Source: Flavobacterium dankookense
GTDB lineage: Bacteria; Bacteroidota; Bacteroidia; Flavobacteriales; Flavobacteriaceae
Direction of reading: 5' to 3'
Assembly (NCBI RefSeq): GCF_004362665.1
Contig: NZ_SNXR01000014.1
Location: 124,001 to 188,000 of the forward strand
Length of the DNA: 64,000 nt
In this document: in pieces, positions 28,183 to 36,610 of the stretch
How the letters are laid out: each line of letters begins with the position of its first letter
Position numbering within the stretch: position 1 is the stretch's first letter
Translations under genes and position numbers: made by a program
Notes under the pieces: model-generated
Seen by the model: the letters and a program-made list of their open reading frames with translations, nothing else
The model's database searches: none
What the model was told of the DNA's origin: nothing

Positions 28183-29835
28183 ATGAAAAAGATAACTGCC
28201 TTACTCCTACTTTCAATCGCTTTTGGTTGTAATTCCACCAAAGAGACTGTTTCAAAAAACACTACCAAAACCCCTTTCGTTTGGGAAAGTGCCAATGTCT
28301 ATTTTTTACTACTTGACCGCTTCCAGAATGGCAATCCATCGAATGATAACATCATCAAACGCGATAAACCTACTGGTCCATTGCGCGGTTTTGAAGGTGG
28401 CGACCTTCGTGGTATCATTCAAAAACTGGACGATGGTTACTTTACCAACTTGGGCATCAATGCCATTTGGATGACACCAGTGGTAGAACAAATTCATGGC
28501 AATGTAGATGAAGGAACTGGAAACACTTACGGTTTTCATGGCTATTGGACGAAAGATTGGACGGCTATTGACCCAAGTTATGGCACGCGCGCCGACCTAA
28601 AAGAACTAGTGGACAAAGCGCATGCTCGTGGTATTAGAATTATGCTCGATGCGGTAATCAATCATACAGGTCCAGTTACAGAATTAGATCCTGCTTATCC
28701 TAGTGATTGGGTTAGGACTTCGCCAAAATGTACCTACAACTCCTATGATACGTATATAAATTGTACATTGGTGGAAAACCTTCCCGATGTATTGACGGAA
28801 AGTAACCAAAACGTAGCCTTGCCGCCAATGTTAGTTGAAAAATGGAAAAAAGAAGGACGCTATGAACAAGAAGTAGCCGAACTCGATGCTTTTTTTAAGA
28901 AGACAGGTTATCCTCGTGCGCCAAAATACTACATTATGAAATGGTTGGCCGATTACATTGCCGATTTTGGAATTGATGGCTATCGTGCTGACACCGTAAA
29001 ACATACACAAGAAGATATTTGGAAAGATTTTCAAGCCGTATGCCAATCTACTTTTGATGAATACAAGAAAAACAATCCATCAAAAGTGTTAGACAACAAC
29101 AAATTCTTTACTGTGGGCGAAGTATATGGTTATAATATCGGTGCCAAAAGGCTTTATGATTTCGGAGATAAGAAAGTTGATTATTATGCTAATGGGTTTA
29201 CGAGTTTAATCAATTTTGATTTTAGAAACGAAGCCAAACTTCCTTATGAAGAGCTTTTCGGAAAATACAATTCGATACTACAAAATGATTTAAAAGGTTA
29301 TTCTGTGATGAATTATACAACTTCTCATGACGATGGTTGGCCTTTTGACAAAAAAAGAGAACGCACCTTTGAAGCAGGAACCAAACTATTGCTTGCGCCA
29401 GGAATTGCTCAAGTATATTATGGCGATGAAAGTGCCAGAAACCTAGACATTGCTGGAGCACAAGGCGATGCTACTTTGCGTTCTTTCATGAATTGGGAAG
29501 AACTCAAAACGGATACTTCTAAAAAAGAACTATTGCTACATTATCAAAAGTTAGGCTTGTTTAGATCCAATCATCCAGCTGTTGGAGCCGGTAATCACCA
29601 AAAAATTTCGGCTGCGCCTTATGTGTTTTCTCGTTCATTTGCCAAAGAAAATTATACAGATGCAGTAGTAGTTGGTTTGGATTTACCCGTTGGACCAAAA
29701 GAAATTACAGTAGGCACTATTTTCTCAAATGGAACTAAGGTAAAAGATGCCTATTCTGGCAAAGTTTCTATCGTTTCTAATGGAAAAGTAGCGGTTGACA
29801 GTCCGTTTAGCATTGTTTTATTGGAGAAAAACTAA
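28183..29835 (+). CDS. GH13 alpha-amylase lipoprotein (SusG-like role)
   Basis: I start this gene at ATG 28183, 1 bp after the GH31 stop, because it gives a clean lipoprotein signal (MKKITALLLLSIAFGC, Cys16). A longer reading from 28159 would bury it. The 550-residue protein is a GH13 enzyme: DAVINH (156-161), IDGYRAD with nucleophile Asp270, VGEVYG with acid/base Glu313, TSHDD with Asp383. Lipid anchoring suggests a periplasmic or surface alpha-amylase comparable to SusG, though it lacks a recognisable internal starch-binding module and is shorter. It ends the plus-strand maltose operon and is followed by a strong terminator. Confidence 0.92.
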   Translation: MKKITALLLLSIAFGCNSTKETVSKNTTKTPFVWESANVYFLLLDRFQNGNPSNDNIIKRDKPTGPLRGFEGGDLRGIIQKLDDGYFTNLGINAIWMTPVVEQIHGNVDEGTGNTYGFHGYWTKDWTAIDPSYGTRADLKELVDKAHARGIRIMLDAVINHTGPVTELDPAYPSDWVRTSPKCTYNSYDTYINCTLVENLPDVLTESNQNVALPPMLVEKWKKEGRYEQEVAELDAFFKKTGYPRAPKYYIMKWLADYIADFGIDGYRADTVKHTQEDIWKDFQAVCQSTFDEYKKNNPSKVLDNNKFFTVGEVYGYNIGAKRLYDFGDKKVDYYANGFTSLINFDFRNEAKLPYEELFGKYNSILQNDLKGYSVMNYTTSHDDGWPFDKKRERTFEAGTKLLLAPGIAQVYYGDESARNLDIAGAQGDATLRSFMNWEELKTDTSKKELLLHYQKLGLFRSNHPAVGAGNHQKISAAPYVFSRSFAKENYTDAVVVGLDLPVGPKEITVGTIFSNGTKVKDAYSGKVSIVSNGKVAVDSPFSIVLLEKN

Positions 29836-29864
29836 GCACTTTTCCCTCCTTTATTTAGCAAAAA

Positions 29865-29937
29865 ACACCTTTCTACTTTTGTGTACTTGTTAGCTAGTTT
29901 AAACAATATATCACAAAATTAGAAAGGTGTATTTTTT
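29865..29937 (+). terminator. Terminator of the plus-strand maltose operon
   Basis: ACACCTTTCTACTTTTGTG (from 29865) pairs with CACAAAATTAGAAAGGTGT (to 29930) with one mismatch, and is followed by ATTTTTTT. The loop is unusually long (about 28 nt). The remaining stretch to 30139 is AT-rich and holds only the promoter at 30079. Confidence 0.7.
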
Positions 29938-30078
29938 TGTATTTTTCAAACCATATACCTATTTTTTATTTCGTAACTATATGTTTTTCAGCAGTATGAA
30001 GTAGATAAATATTTCAAAAGAAACTATTCAGCACACAATTTTTTAGTAGAAGATGTTAAATAAAAAATAATACTTAAT

Positions 30079-30086
30079 TAAATTTG
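30079..30086 (+). promoter_or_regulatory. -7 element of the cupin/GDPD operon
   Basis: TAAATTTG fits TAnnTTTG. No clear TTG is seen at the expected distance. Start codon is 53 bp downstream. Confidence 0.4.
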
Positions 30087-30139
30087 TATCTTTAATTGTA
30101 ATATTGGTTTACTACAACTTTATTATAATAACATAGTTT

Positions 30140-31003
30140 ATGGGTTTTAATTATTTAGAAATAGAAAGGGTAGAAAAGCTCACCAAAAAAGAGTTTATAA
30201 ACAATTACTACAAGAAGCAAAAGCCTGTTGTAATCACAAATCAAATAGAAGATTGGCCTGCTTTTGCAAAATGGAATTTTGACTATATCAGAGAGATGGC
30301 TGGTAATCAAAAAGTACCATTATATGATAGTCGAAAGACGGATTATACTAAAAAGGTAAACGAACCTGACTTTACCATGACCATGTCGGAGTATATCGAC
30401 ATATTAGAAAAAGGTCCAACAGATTTACGCATCTTTTTATACAATTTATTAAAAGATGTACCCGCGTTAAAAGCCGATATGAAATGGCCTAACTTAGGAC
30501 TACGATTGATTAAAAGCCTACCATTAGTTTTTTTTGGTGGTGAAAACGCAAAAGTGTTTATGCATTATGATATTGACTTTCCTAATCTATTTCATATTCA
30601 TTTTGCAGGAAAAAAACAATGCGTATTGGTAGATCCAAAGGAAACCAAATACATGTACAGACTGCCCTATTCGTGGATATGTAATGAAGATATTGATTTT
30701 GACAATCCTGACTTTGAGAAGTTTCCAGCGCTAAAAAAAGTGACACCCTACATCACTACTTTAGAGCATGGCGAAATGTTATATATGCCCGAAGGTTGGT
30801 GGCATTATATGAAATACCAAACTCCTGGGTTTTCATTAAGCTTACGTTCATTAGCTGGCAGACCAAGTAACCTATTAAAAGGGTTTGCCAATGTGTTTTT
30901 TATTCGTCATTATGACAACTGGATGCGGAAGCGTAAAGGACAAGCATGGTTAGACTATAAAGACCAAGAAGCCATACGTCGAACAAATGAATTAGTAAAA
31001 TAA
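30140..31003 (+). CDS. Cupin-8 (JmjC-like) domain protein, putative Fe(II)/2-oxoglutarate oxygenase
   Basis: This 287-residue protein matches cupin_8 proteins. The N-terminal signature KQKPVVITNQIEDWPAFAKW is followed by a jellyroll core with HYDIDFPNLFHIHFAGKKQC, where His and Asp of HYD are candidate iron ligands (near residue 142). The distal ligand would be in YMPEGWWHYMKY (about residues 215-226). JmjC-like proteins of this type hydroxylate proteins or small molecules; the substrate here is not known. Its last base overlaps the ATG of the glycerophosphodiesterase gene (TAATGA), so the two are translated together. There is no signal peptide, so it is cytoplasmic. Confidence 0.85.
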   Translation: MGFNYLEIERVEKLTKKEFINNYYKKQKPVVITNQIEDWPAFAKWNFDYIREMAGNQKVPLYDSRKTDYTKKVNEPDFTMTMSEYIDILEKGPTDLRIFLYNLLKDVPALKADMKWPNLGLRLIKSLPLVFFGGENAKVFMHYDIDFPNLFHIHFAGKKQCVLVDPKETKYMYRLPYSWICNEDIDFDNPDFEKFPALKKVTPYITTLEHGEMLYMPEGWWHYMKYQTPGFSLSLRSLAGRPSNLLKGFANVFFIRHYDNWMRKRKGQAWLDYKDQEAIRRTNELVK

Positions 31004-31650
31004 TGATTACCATTGCCCATCGTGGTGCAAATGAACACAACCTAGAAAACACTATTGCTTCCTTTAAAAAAGCAGTCGAAATGAAGGTGGACATGATTGA
31101 ACTTGATGTTCGTCTTAGTCAAGATGCTATTCCTGTGGTAATCCATGATGCTACTGTTGATAGAACAACATCAACTAATGGAAACGTTGCTGATTTTTCT
31201 GCAAAAGAACTCCAGCAACTGGGAGTTCCAACGCTAGCCGATGTTTTTACATTAGTAAAAAATCAATGTAGCATTAATATTGAAATAAAAGAATATGAGG
31301 CTACACAACCCGTTTTAGATATGTTGCAATCAGCAGCATTTGATGTAGAAAAAATCATTATTTCTAGTTTTGATTGGTATGTGCTAAAAGATATACGCTT
31401 TCAAAACGGTACTATTAAACTTGGGGTTTTAACTGAAACCTATTTAGACTTAGCCATTGACTTTGCTACTTTTATCAAAGCCTTTGCTATTCATCCGTAT
31501 TATCATTTGCTCACCATACAAAACGTTGAAAAAATCAAAGAAAAAGGATTGAAACTTTACACTTGGACGGTAAATGAGCCAGAAGATATTACCTTTGTCA
31601 AACAATTGGGTGTTGATGGCATTATCACGGATTATCCTGAAAGAGTTTAG
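31003..31650 (+). CDS. Glycerophosphodiester phosphodiesterase family protein
   Basis: This 215-residue protein has all the marks of GDPD enzymes: AHRG with His6 and Arg7, IELDV with Glu33 and Asp35, and VIHD with His48. Later come SINIEIKEYE and KLYTWTVNEPEDI, then GVDGIITDYPERV at the C-terminus. It would hydrolyse glycerophosphodiesters to glycerol-3-phosphate and an alcohol. The protein lacks a signal peptide, so it acts in the cytoplasm, unlike periplasmic GlpQ. It overlaps the cupin gene upstream by one base. A cluster of palindromic repeats follows at once. Confidence 0.92.
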   Translation: MITIAHRGANEHNLENTIASFKKAVEMKVDMIELDVRLSQDAIPVVIHDATVDRTTSTNGNVADFSAKELQQLGVPTLADVFTLVKNQCSINIEIKEYEATQPVLDMLQSAAFDVEKIIISSFDWYVLKDIRFQNGTIKLGVLTETYLDLAIDFATFIKAFAIHPYYHLLTIQNVEKIKEKGLKLYTWTVNEPEDITFVKQLGVDGIITDYPERV

Positions 31651-31659
31651 ATGCTTTTT

Positions 31660-31983
31660 TGTCATTTCGAGGCACGAGAAATCGCATAACGCTGACATAC
31701 TAGTGTGATTTCTCCTTTGTCGAAATGACAAGAGTGATAAAATAAAAAATATAAACAGTACAAAAAAGTAAATTATTTCTCTTTTTGTCATTTCGAGGCA
31801 CGAGAAATCGCATCATGTGATAAACGTTATATGATTTCTCCTTCGTCGAAATGACAAGAGTGATAAAATAAAAAATATAAACAGTACAAAAAAGTAAATT
31901 ATTTCTCTTTTTGTCATTTCGAGGCACGAGAAATCGCATCATGAGATAAACGTTATGTGATTTCTCCTTCGTCGAAATGACAA
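31660..31983. repeat. Three tandem units of a 125-126 bp repeat built on a palindromic element
   Basis: Palindromic cores lie at 31660-31731, 31785-31857 and 31911-31983. Each opens with TTGTCATTTCGAGGCACGAG and closes with CTTCGTCGAAATGACAA (CTTTGTCG in the first). The spacers between cores (31732-31784 and 31858-31910) are identical, starting GAGTGATAAAATAAAAAATA. The period is 125 then 126 bp. The tract occupies the whole gap between the GDPD and oxidoreductase genes. It produces a repetitive chance reading frame on the minus strand (31700-31942) that is not a gene. Confidence 0.92.
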
Positions 31984-32024
31984 AGCGTACATTTTATAAA
32001 ATATAATTATAGGCAAATAGTAAC

Positions 32025-33263
32025 ATGATTTCAAAATACGATATTATCCTTGTTGGCGGTGGTGCGGCAGGTTTTTTTACCGCTATTAATATAGCGGAAA
32101 GAAACCCTAAGCTTAAAATTGCAATTCTTGAACGAGGTAAAACCGTGTTGGAGAAAGTTCGTATTTCGGGAGGCGGACGATGCAATGTTACTCATGCTGA
32201 ATTTGTTCCAAAAGAATTAGCCAAAAATTATCCTCGTGGTGAAAAGGAACTCATTGGACCGTTTCATCAATTCTGTAGTGGCGATACGATTGAATGGTTT
32301 GCCAATCATGGTGTTGAACTTAAAATCGAAGACGATGGACGCATGTTTCCTACTACTGATAGTTCGCAAACCATAATTGATTGTTTCTTGCAAGCCGTTC
32401 AGCGGTTAAAAATTGATGTATTGACAGGGCAAAGCGTTCAATCCATCTTTCAAGGCACCGATTATTGGAAGGTAGAAACCAATCACGAAACGTATTCGTG
32501 CCAAAAACTAATTATGACTACCGGAAGCAACCCAAAAGTGTGGGAAATGCTACAAAACATTGGTCACAATATTGTTCCACCTGTTCCATCATTATTTACA
32601 TTTAATATAAAAGATGCGCGCATCAAGGATTTAATGGGCATATCGGCAGTAGCAACCGTAAAAGTAAAAGGCACCAAATTAGAAGCTTCGGGTCCAACAT
32701 TGATTACCCATTGGGGAATGTCGGGTCCAGGCATATTGCGTTTGTCGGCTTGGGGTGCAAACCTTTTAGCAGAAAAGAATTATCAATTTACCATTCAAGT
32801 CAACTGGTTAAATGATGCCACATTGGAAGAAACTGTTGAAATACTGAAAGAGCTGAAAGCCATCCATTCAAAAAAAATAATTTCTAAGAAATCGCCGTTT
32901 GATTTCCCTAATCGTTTGTGGGAAAGTTTGGTGCAAGCGGCAGGTATTGGTACTTTTTCTACTTCAAGTGATAGTCAAGACGTAAAATGGGCTGATGTTT
33001 CAAACAAACAACTACTAGCGTTGGCAACCCAATTGACTAATGGCGAGTTTCAAGTGAATGGTAAAAGTACATTTAAGGAAGAATTTGTTACTGCAGGCGG
33101 CATTGCTTTAAAAGAAATCAATTTTAAAACTATGGAAAGTAAGTTGCTACCTAACTTATACTTTGCGGGCGAAATTGTAAACATTGATGCCATCACGGGA
33201 GGTTTCAATTTTCAAAATGCATGGACTAGTGGTTTTATTCTTGCCTCTGAAATTTCTAAATAA
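32025..33263 (+). CDS. FAD-dependent oxidoreductase of the HI0933/YhiN (BaiN/RdsA-like) family
   Basis: This 412-residue flavoprotein has the dinucleotide-binding motif VGGGAAGFFTAI (residues 10-21), the family mark RISGGGRCNVTHA (about 46-58) and the C-terminal FAD-contacting ITGGFNFQNAWTSG. The family includes proteins annotated as aminoacetone oxidase-like or flavoprotein YhiN; the physiological reaction is poorly defined. No signal peptide is present. The gene stands alone between a repeat tract and a long AT-rich gap. The family call is firm while the substrate is open. Confidence 0.9.
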   Translation: MISKYDIILVGGGAAGFFTAINIAERNPKLKIAILERGKTVLEKVRISGGGRCNVTHAEFVPKELAKNYPRGEKELIGPFHQFCSGDTIEWFANHGVELKIEDDGRMFPTTDSSQTIIDCFLQAVQRLKIDVLTGQSVQSIFQGTDYWKVETNHETYSCQKLIMTTGSNPKVWEMLQNIGHNIVPPVPSLFTFNIKDARIKDLMGISAVATVKVKGTKLEASGPTLITHWGMSGPGILRLSAWGANLLAEKNYQFTIQVNWLNDATLEETVEILKELKAIHSKKIISKKSPFDFPNRLWESLVQAAGIGTFSTSSDSQDVKWADVSNKQLLALATQLTNGEFQVNGKSTFKEEFVTAGGIALKEINFKTMESKLLPNLYFAGEIVNIDAITGGFNFQNAWTSGFILASEISK

Positions 33264-33685
33264 TAGCCTACTCCTATGGTATTATACTTTAAAATTATTA
33301 TTTTACAATAACTTACTACGTCATTAGGTCTAAAAACAAGTAAATGCAAGTCTATTCCTTTAGTACTATTTACATAATCGTTTTTTTTAAGCTAGTTTAC
33401 TATAGTAATATTCCCTAAAATTTTTATTTCTGTATATCTTACAGCAGTAACCTACACGTAAATTTATTTTTATGCCCTTATTACTGTTGTTTTTTATATC
33501 TATTGATTTGTTTATCTTCATTTTCAAAAGGTAATAATAATAAAAATTTTCTTAATTTTTAACAAATTTTTAACATTTAACAAAATACAACATATAAAAA
33601 TATTTATAAGATTTGTAATACTAAATTTTACTTGTTTTTGTATAAGTATATAGTATCAAAAGTCTAACCAAAAAAATATTTTATT
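33264..33685. other. AT-rich gap of 422 bp without a recognised gene
   Basis: No coding frame or perfect hairpin of note is seen. TATAAGATTTG near 33605 resembles a -7 element with one extra spacer base and could drive the gene at 33686. T-rich and A-rich runs dominate. Confidence 0.5.
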
Positions 33686-34372
33686 ATGAGTAACACCAAT
33701 CTACCCTTAGAAGAAACTTTAAAAATTAACAAAAAAAGCAATGTTCCTACGTCTGATATTGATTTAGGAAAAGTAGTAACCGATGTAAGTGCTACTTGGC
33801 TAACTAAACCCGAATTAACCTTGTTGTGGACTAATCAAATTGCATTTAATGATACTGCAGTTGATTATAACAAAGACTTAACCGAACGATTAGCGCTAGG
33901 TGGCGATAGACCACAAATTACTCAAACCATAAAAGATTTAGATGTAACTATTAATGAACATTTATCGTATGTAAAAGATATGATAACCAAAAAGTATAAG
34001 AAAAAAAATGCTACCAGTTATTATCCCGCATTTGGCATAGTATATAGAAATAAAAGATATGCAATTCCTTCAGACCAAAATACACGTTTGGCATCATTAA
34101 AATTAATGTTAAGTGGTCTAGTTGCACATGGATTTGAAGCCGATGAATTTGGCACTGCCTTTTGGCAACCTATTCATGACCAGTATGAACTATTTGTAAA
34201 TAATGCAAGCACTACCGATGGCAATGTTTCTGCCAAAGTAAGTAGCAAAAACACGTATAAGAAAGAATTGAATAAAACGCTACGCGCACTGATAAATCTA
34301 ATCAAAGCCAACTATCCCGATACCTACAAGGCAGAGTTGAGAACTTGGGGTTTTCAAAAGGAAAAATATTAA
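33686..34372 (+). CDS. Conserved-looking protein of unknown function
   Basis: I do not recognise this 228-residue protein. It is soluble, mostly helical and lysine-rich, with no signal peptide or membrane segment. Landmarks are a Thr/Trp-containing start (VSATWLTKPELTLLW), a helical middle (SYVKDMITKKYKKKNATSYY), and a C-terminal helix with Lys and Arg (KTLRALINLIKANYPDTYKA) ending in RTWGFQKEKY. The regular codon use and a clean terminator right after the stop support a real single-gene unit. It precedes the three large surface proteins but has its own terminator, so a functional link is not shown. Confidence 0.75.
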   Translation: MSNTNLPLEETLKINKKSNVPTSDIDLGKVVTDVSATWLTKPELTLLWTNQIAFNDTAVDYNKDLTERLALGGDRPQITQTIKDLDVTINEHLSYVKDMITKKYKKKNATSYYPAFGIVYRNKRYAIPSDQNTRLASLKLMLSGLVAHGFEADEFGTAFWQPIHDQYELFVNNASTTDGNVSAKVSSKNTYKKELNKTLRALINLIKANYPDTYKAELRTWGFQKEKY

Positions 34373-34376
34373 TAGC

Positions 34377-34404
34377 AAATGCCCTAAATTATTTAGGGCA
34401 TTTT
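34377..34404 (+). terminator. Terminator of the unknown gene at 33686
   Basis: AAATGCCCTAAAT and ATTTAGGGCATTT form a 13-bp perfect stem around one T, followed by TTTT. Confidence 0.85.
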
Positions 34405-34409
34405 GCATT

Positions 34410-34511
34410 ACATTAATTTATATATTTGAAAATCAAACCAATCAACCTTTTATGAAAAAACAATTACTATTATTTGTTCTGTTATGTTTAAGTTTTGTTA
34501 GTCATGCGCAG
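34410..34511 (+). repeat. Promoter and signal-peptide cassette, copy 1
   Basis: The 102 bp from ACATTAATTTATATATTTG through the HAQ codons of the signal peptide are repeated at 36509-36610 with about five differences. The cassette contains TATATTTG (34421-34428), a perfect TAnnTTTG element 23 bp ahead of the start codon. Sequence similarity stops abruptly at the signal-peptide cleavage site. Confidence 0.9.
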
Positions 34512-36461
34512 TTTTTTGAAGGATTTGAAAATACAATAGGTCCAAATGCCCTACCATCAACCATTTGGCCACTTAATAGTGGAGACTGGACTGTTTTTAA
34601 TACTCCTACTGATAATCCACAAAGATGGTCTATAACAACTATAAATGAATCGCCTGATTATGTTTATGGAGGAGAAAATGCTGCCTTTTGCAATCGTTCT
34701 AATTTTGCTGCAAATGAAATTATTGAAAATTATTTAGTTACACCGGTAATTACTGTTCCAAATGATCCTATTCTTAGTTTCTATACTCGTACTTTTCAAT
34801 TAGGAAATCAGGGAACAAAGTTTCAAATAAAAGTAGCCCCAGCAACAGCAAATCCAACAGACCCAAACTCATATGTTTTACTACAGGAATGGGATGAAAC
34901 GACATTATCTGATGAATATTTTAGCAATTATGTACCGAAAAATGTTACCTTAGATGAGGTTGTAGGCCTAGATATATACATTGCATTTGTGATGAAACGA
35001 GATCCCGTAGCTGGAAATTTTATGAGTGATCGATGGTTAATTGATAATGTAGGTATTAATTCAAATGCTGCTATTTATCACCCGAACAATTGTGACGAAA
35101 AATTTATTTTAAAAGCATTTTTAGATACTAATGGTAATTCTATAAAAGATGATGGGGAACCAAAATTTATTTATGGAACATACATTTACCAAATAAATAA
35201 TTCAACAACAAGCCTATTTGGTTATACAACTACAGACGACTTCATTATCTGTAATTCTAATTCTTTAAATACATTTGATATTAGTTATCAAGTTTTTGAT
35301 AATTTAAATACACTATATTCTTGCAATGTAAATTATAGTGACGTATCAATTCAAAATGATGACGGTATAGCTACCTTATACTTTCCTGTAAATGTAATAA
35401 ATGCTCAAAATAATGTTAGCATTAACTTATATACAAATCAAAATCCGAGAGCAGCATCTAATTATACAATTAATTTAACTTATAAAAATAAATCTAATAC
35501 TACTGCTAGTGGAAAAATTACATTTACAAAAGACAATCTAGTAACTATTAACTCAATATCACAAACAGGAACATTGAACAGTACTGATGGTTTTACTTTT
35601 GATTATATAAATTTAGAACCATTTGAAACTAGACACATTAGTGTTATTTTAAGTGTTCCAAATATACCTACTGTTGAACTTGGGGATTATTTAACTCATT
35701 CAGCTACTATTACAGTAGACAATGATGTCGACTTAAATGACAATTCCTCTTCTATAACTAATATGGTTGTTGCTGCCTATGACCCAAATGATAAAATGGA
35801 ATCGCATGGAGAAAAAATTGTTTTTGATACTTTTACTGATGACTACCTTATTTATACCATTCGATTTGAAAATACAGGTAATGCTAATGCGGAATTTATA
35901 CGAATAGAAGATACTTTAAATACTCAATTGGATGAAAACACATTTGAATTTATATCTTCAAGCCATGAAGTTAATGTGTTAAAAAATGCTTCAAAACTTA
36001 CTTTCTATTTTAGTGATGTCAATTTGCCGCCAAGCATTCCTGATACTGATATTGGAAAAGGTTATTTGCAATTTAAGATAAAACCAAAACCTGGTTTTGC
36101 CGTTGGCGATATTATTCCAAATACTGCTGAAATATATTTTGATTATAATCCAGCAATTATAACTAATACATTTAATACTGTGTTTGTTGAAACTTTAAAT
36201 TCGAACTCTTTTTCAAAACAAAATATTTTGATTTATCCAAATCCAGCAACTAGTAACGTAAACATCGAACTTAATAGTTCTGATGAAAACATCCATTCGA
36301 TACAAGTAGTTGATATGTTGGGTAAAATAGTTTTAAATCAACAAAATATCACAAGTAACAATATTACAATTAATACTTCACTGTTATCAAAAGGTATTTA
36401 TTTGATAAAAATAAATTCTGAAAACAATAATTATTTAGTAGAAAAACTAATTATTAAATAA
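34452..36461 (+). CDS. T9SS-secreted surface protein, paralogue 1 (choice-of-anchor J type)
   Basis: This 669-residue protein has a signal peptide (1-20, MKKQLLLFVLLCLSFVSHAQ). A domain opening FFEGFENT resembles choice-of-anchor J/cleaved-adhesin modules (about 21-200). Next is a module with FLDTNGNSIKDDGEPKF, which looks like an acidic metal-binding loop. Then comes a bacterial conserved-repeat-like region with AAYDPNDKMESHGEKIVF and FAVGDIIPNTAEIYFDYNPA (about 440-590, the DUF7619-like block shared with both downstream paralogues). It ends in a type A T9SS sorting domain (ILIYPNPATSNVNIEL, GIYLIKI, VEKLIIK). It should be exported by the type IX system and tied to the surface. The binding partner is unknown. 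Confidence 0.87.
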   Translation: MKKQLLLFVLLCLSFVSHAQFFEGFENTIGPNALPSTIWPLNSGDWTVFNTPTDNPQRWSITTINESPDYVYGGENAAFCNRSNFAANEIIENYLVTPVITVPNDPILSFYTRTFQLGNQGTKFQIKVAPATANPTDPNSYVLLQEWDETTLSDEYFSNYVPKNVTLDEVVGLDIYIAFVMKRDPVAGNFMSDRWLIDNVGINSNAAIYHPNNCDEKFILKAFLDTNGNSIKDDGEPKFIYGTYIYQINNSTTSLFGYTTTDDFIICNSNSLNTFDISYQVFDNLNTLYSCNVNYSDVSIQNDDGIATLYFPVNVINAQNNVSINLYTNQNPRAASNYTINLTYKNKSNTTASGKITFTKDNLVTINSISQTGTLNSTDGFTFDYINLEPFETRHISVILSVPNIPTVELGDYLTHSATITVDNDVDLNDNSSSITNMVVAAYDPNDKMESHGEKIVFDTFTDDYLIYTIRFENTGNANAEFIRIEDTLNTQLDENTFEFISSSHEVNVLKNASKLTFYFSDVNLPPSIPDTDIGKGYLQFKIKPKPGFAVGDIIPNTAEIYFDYNPAIITNTFNTVFVETLNSNSFSKQNILIYPNPATSNVNIELNSSDENIHSIQVVDMLGKIVLNQQNITSNNITINTSLLSKGIYLIKINSENNNYLVEKLIIK

Positions 36462-36508
36462 CATTATTTTAGATGTATGAAGCTCTAAAATGACGAAGCC
36501 ATCATGTC

Positions 36509-36610
36509 ACATTAATTTATATATTTGGAAATCAAATCAATCAACCTTTTATGAAAAAACAATTACTATTCTTTGTTCTGTTATGTTTAAGTTTTGTTAG
36601 TCATGCACAA
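36509..36610 (+). repeat. Promoter and signal-peptide cassette, copy 2
   Basis: Second copy of the cassette at 34410-34511, with TATATTTG at 36520-36527 at the same distance from the start codon. The mature proteins that follow are unrelated at their N-termini. Confidence 0.9.

Noticed and set aside
31700..31942. Minus-strand reading frame with repeated peptide including FLVPRNDKKRNN
   Set aside because: It is produced by the tandem palindromic DNA repeat; identical peptide blocks follow the 126-bp period and no start signal exists.
31660..31983. Possible CRISPR array
   Set aside because: Only three units of about 126 bp, spacers are identical to each other, the repeats are long palindromes, and no cas genes are in the window.
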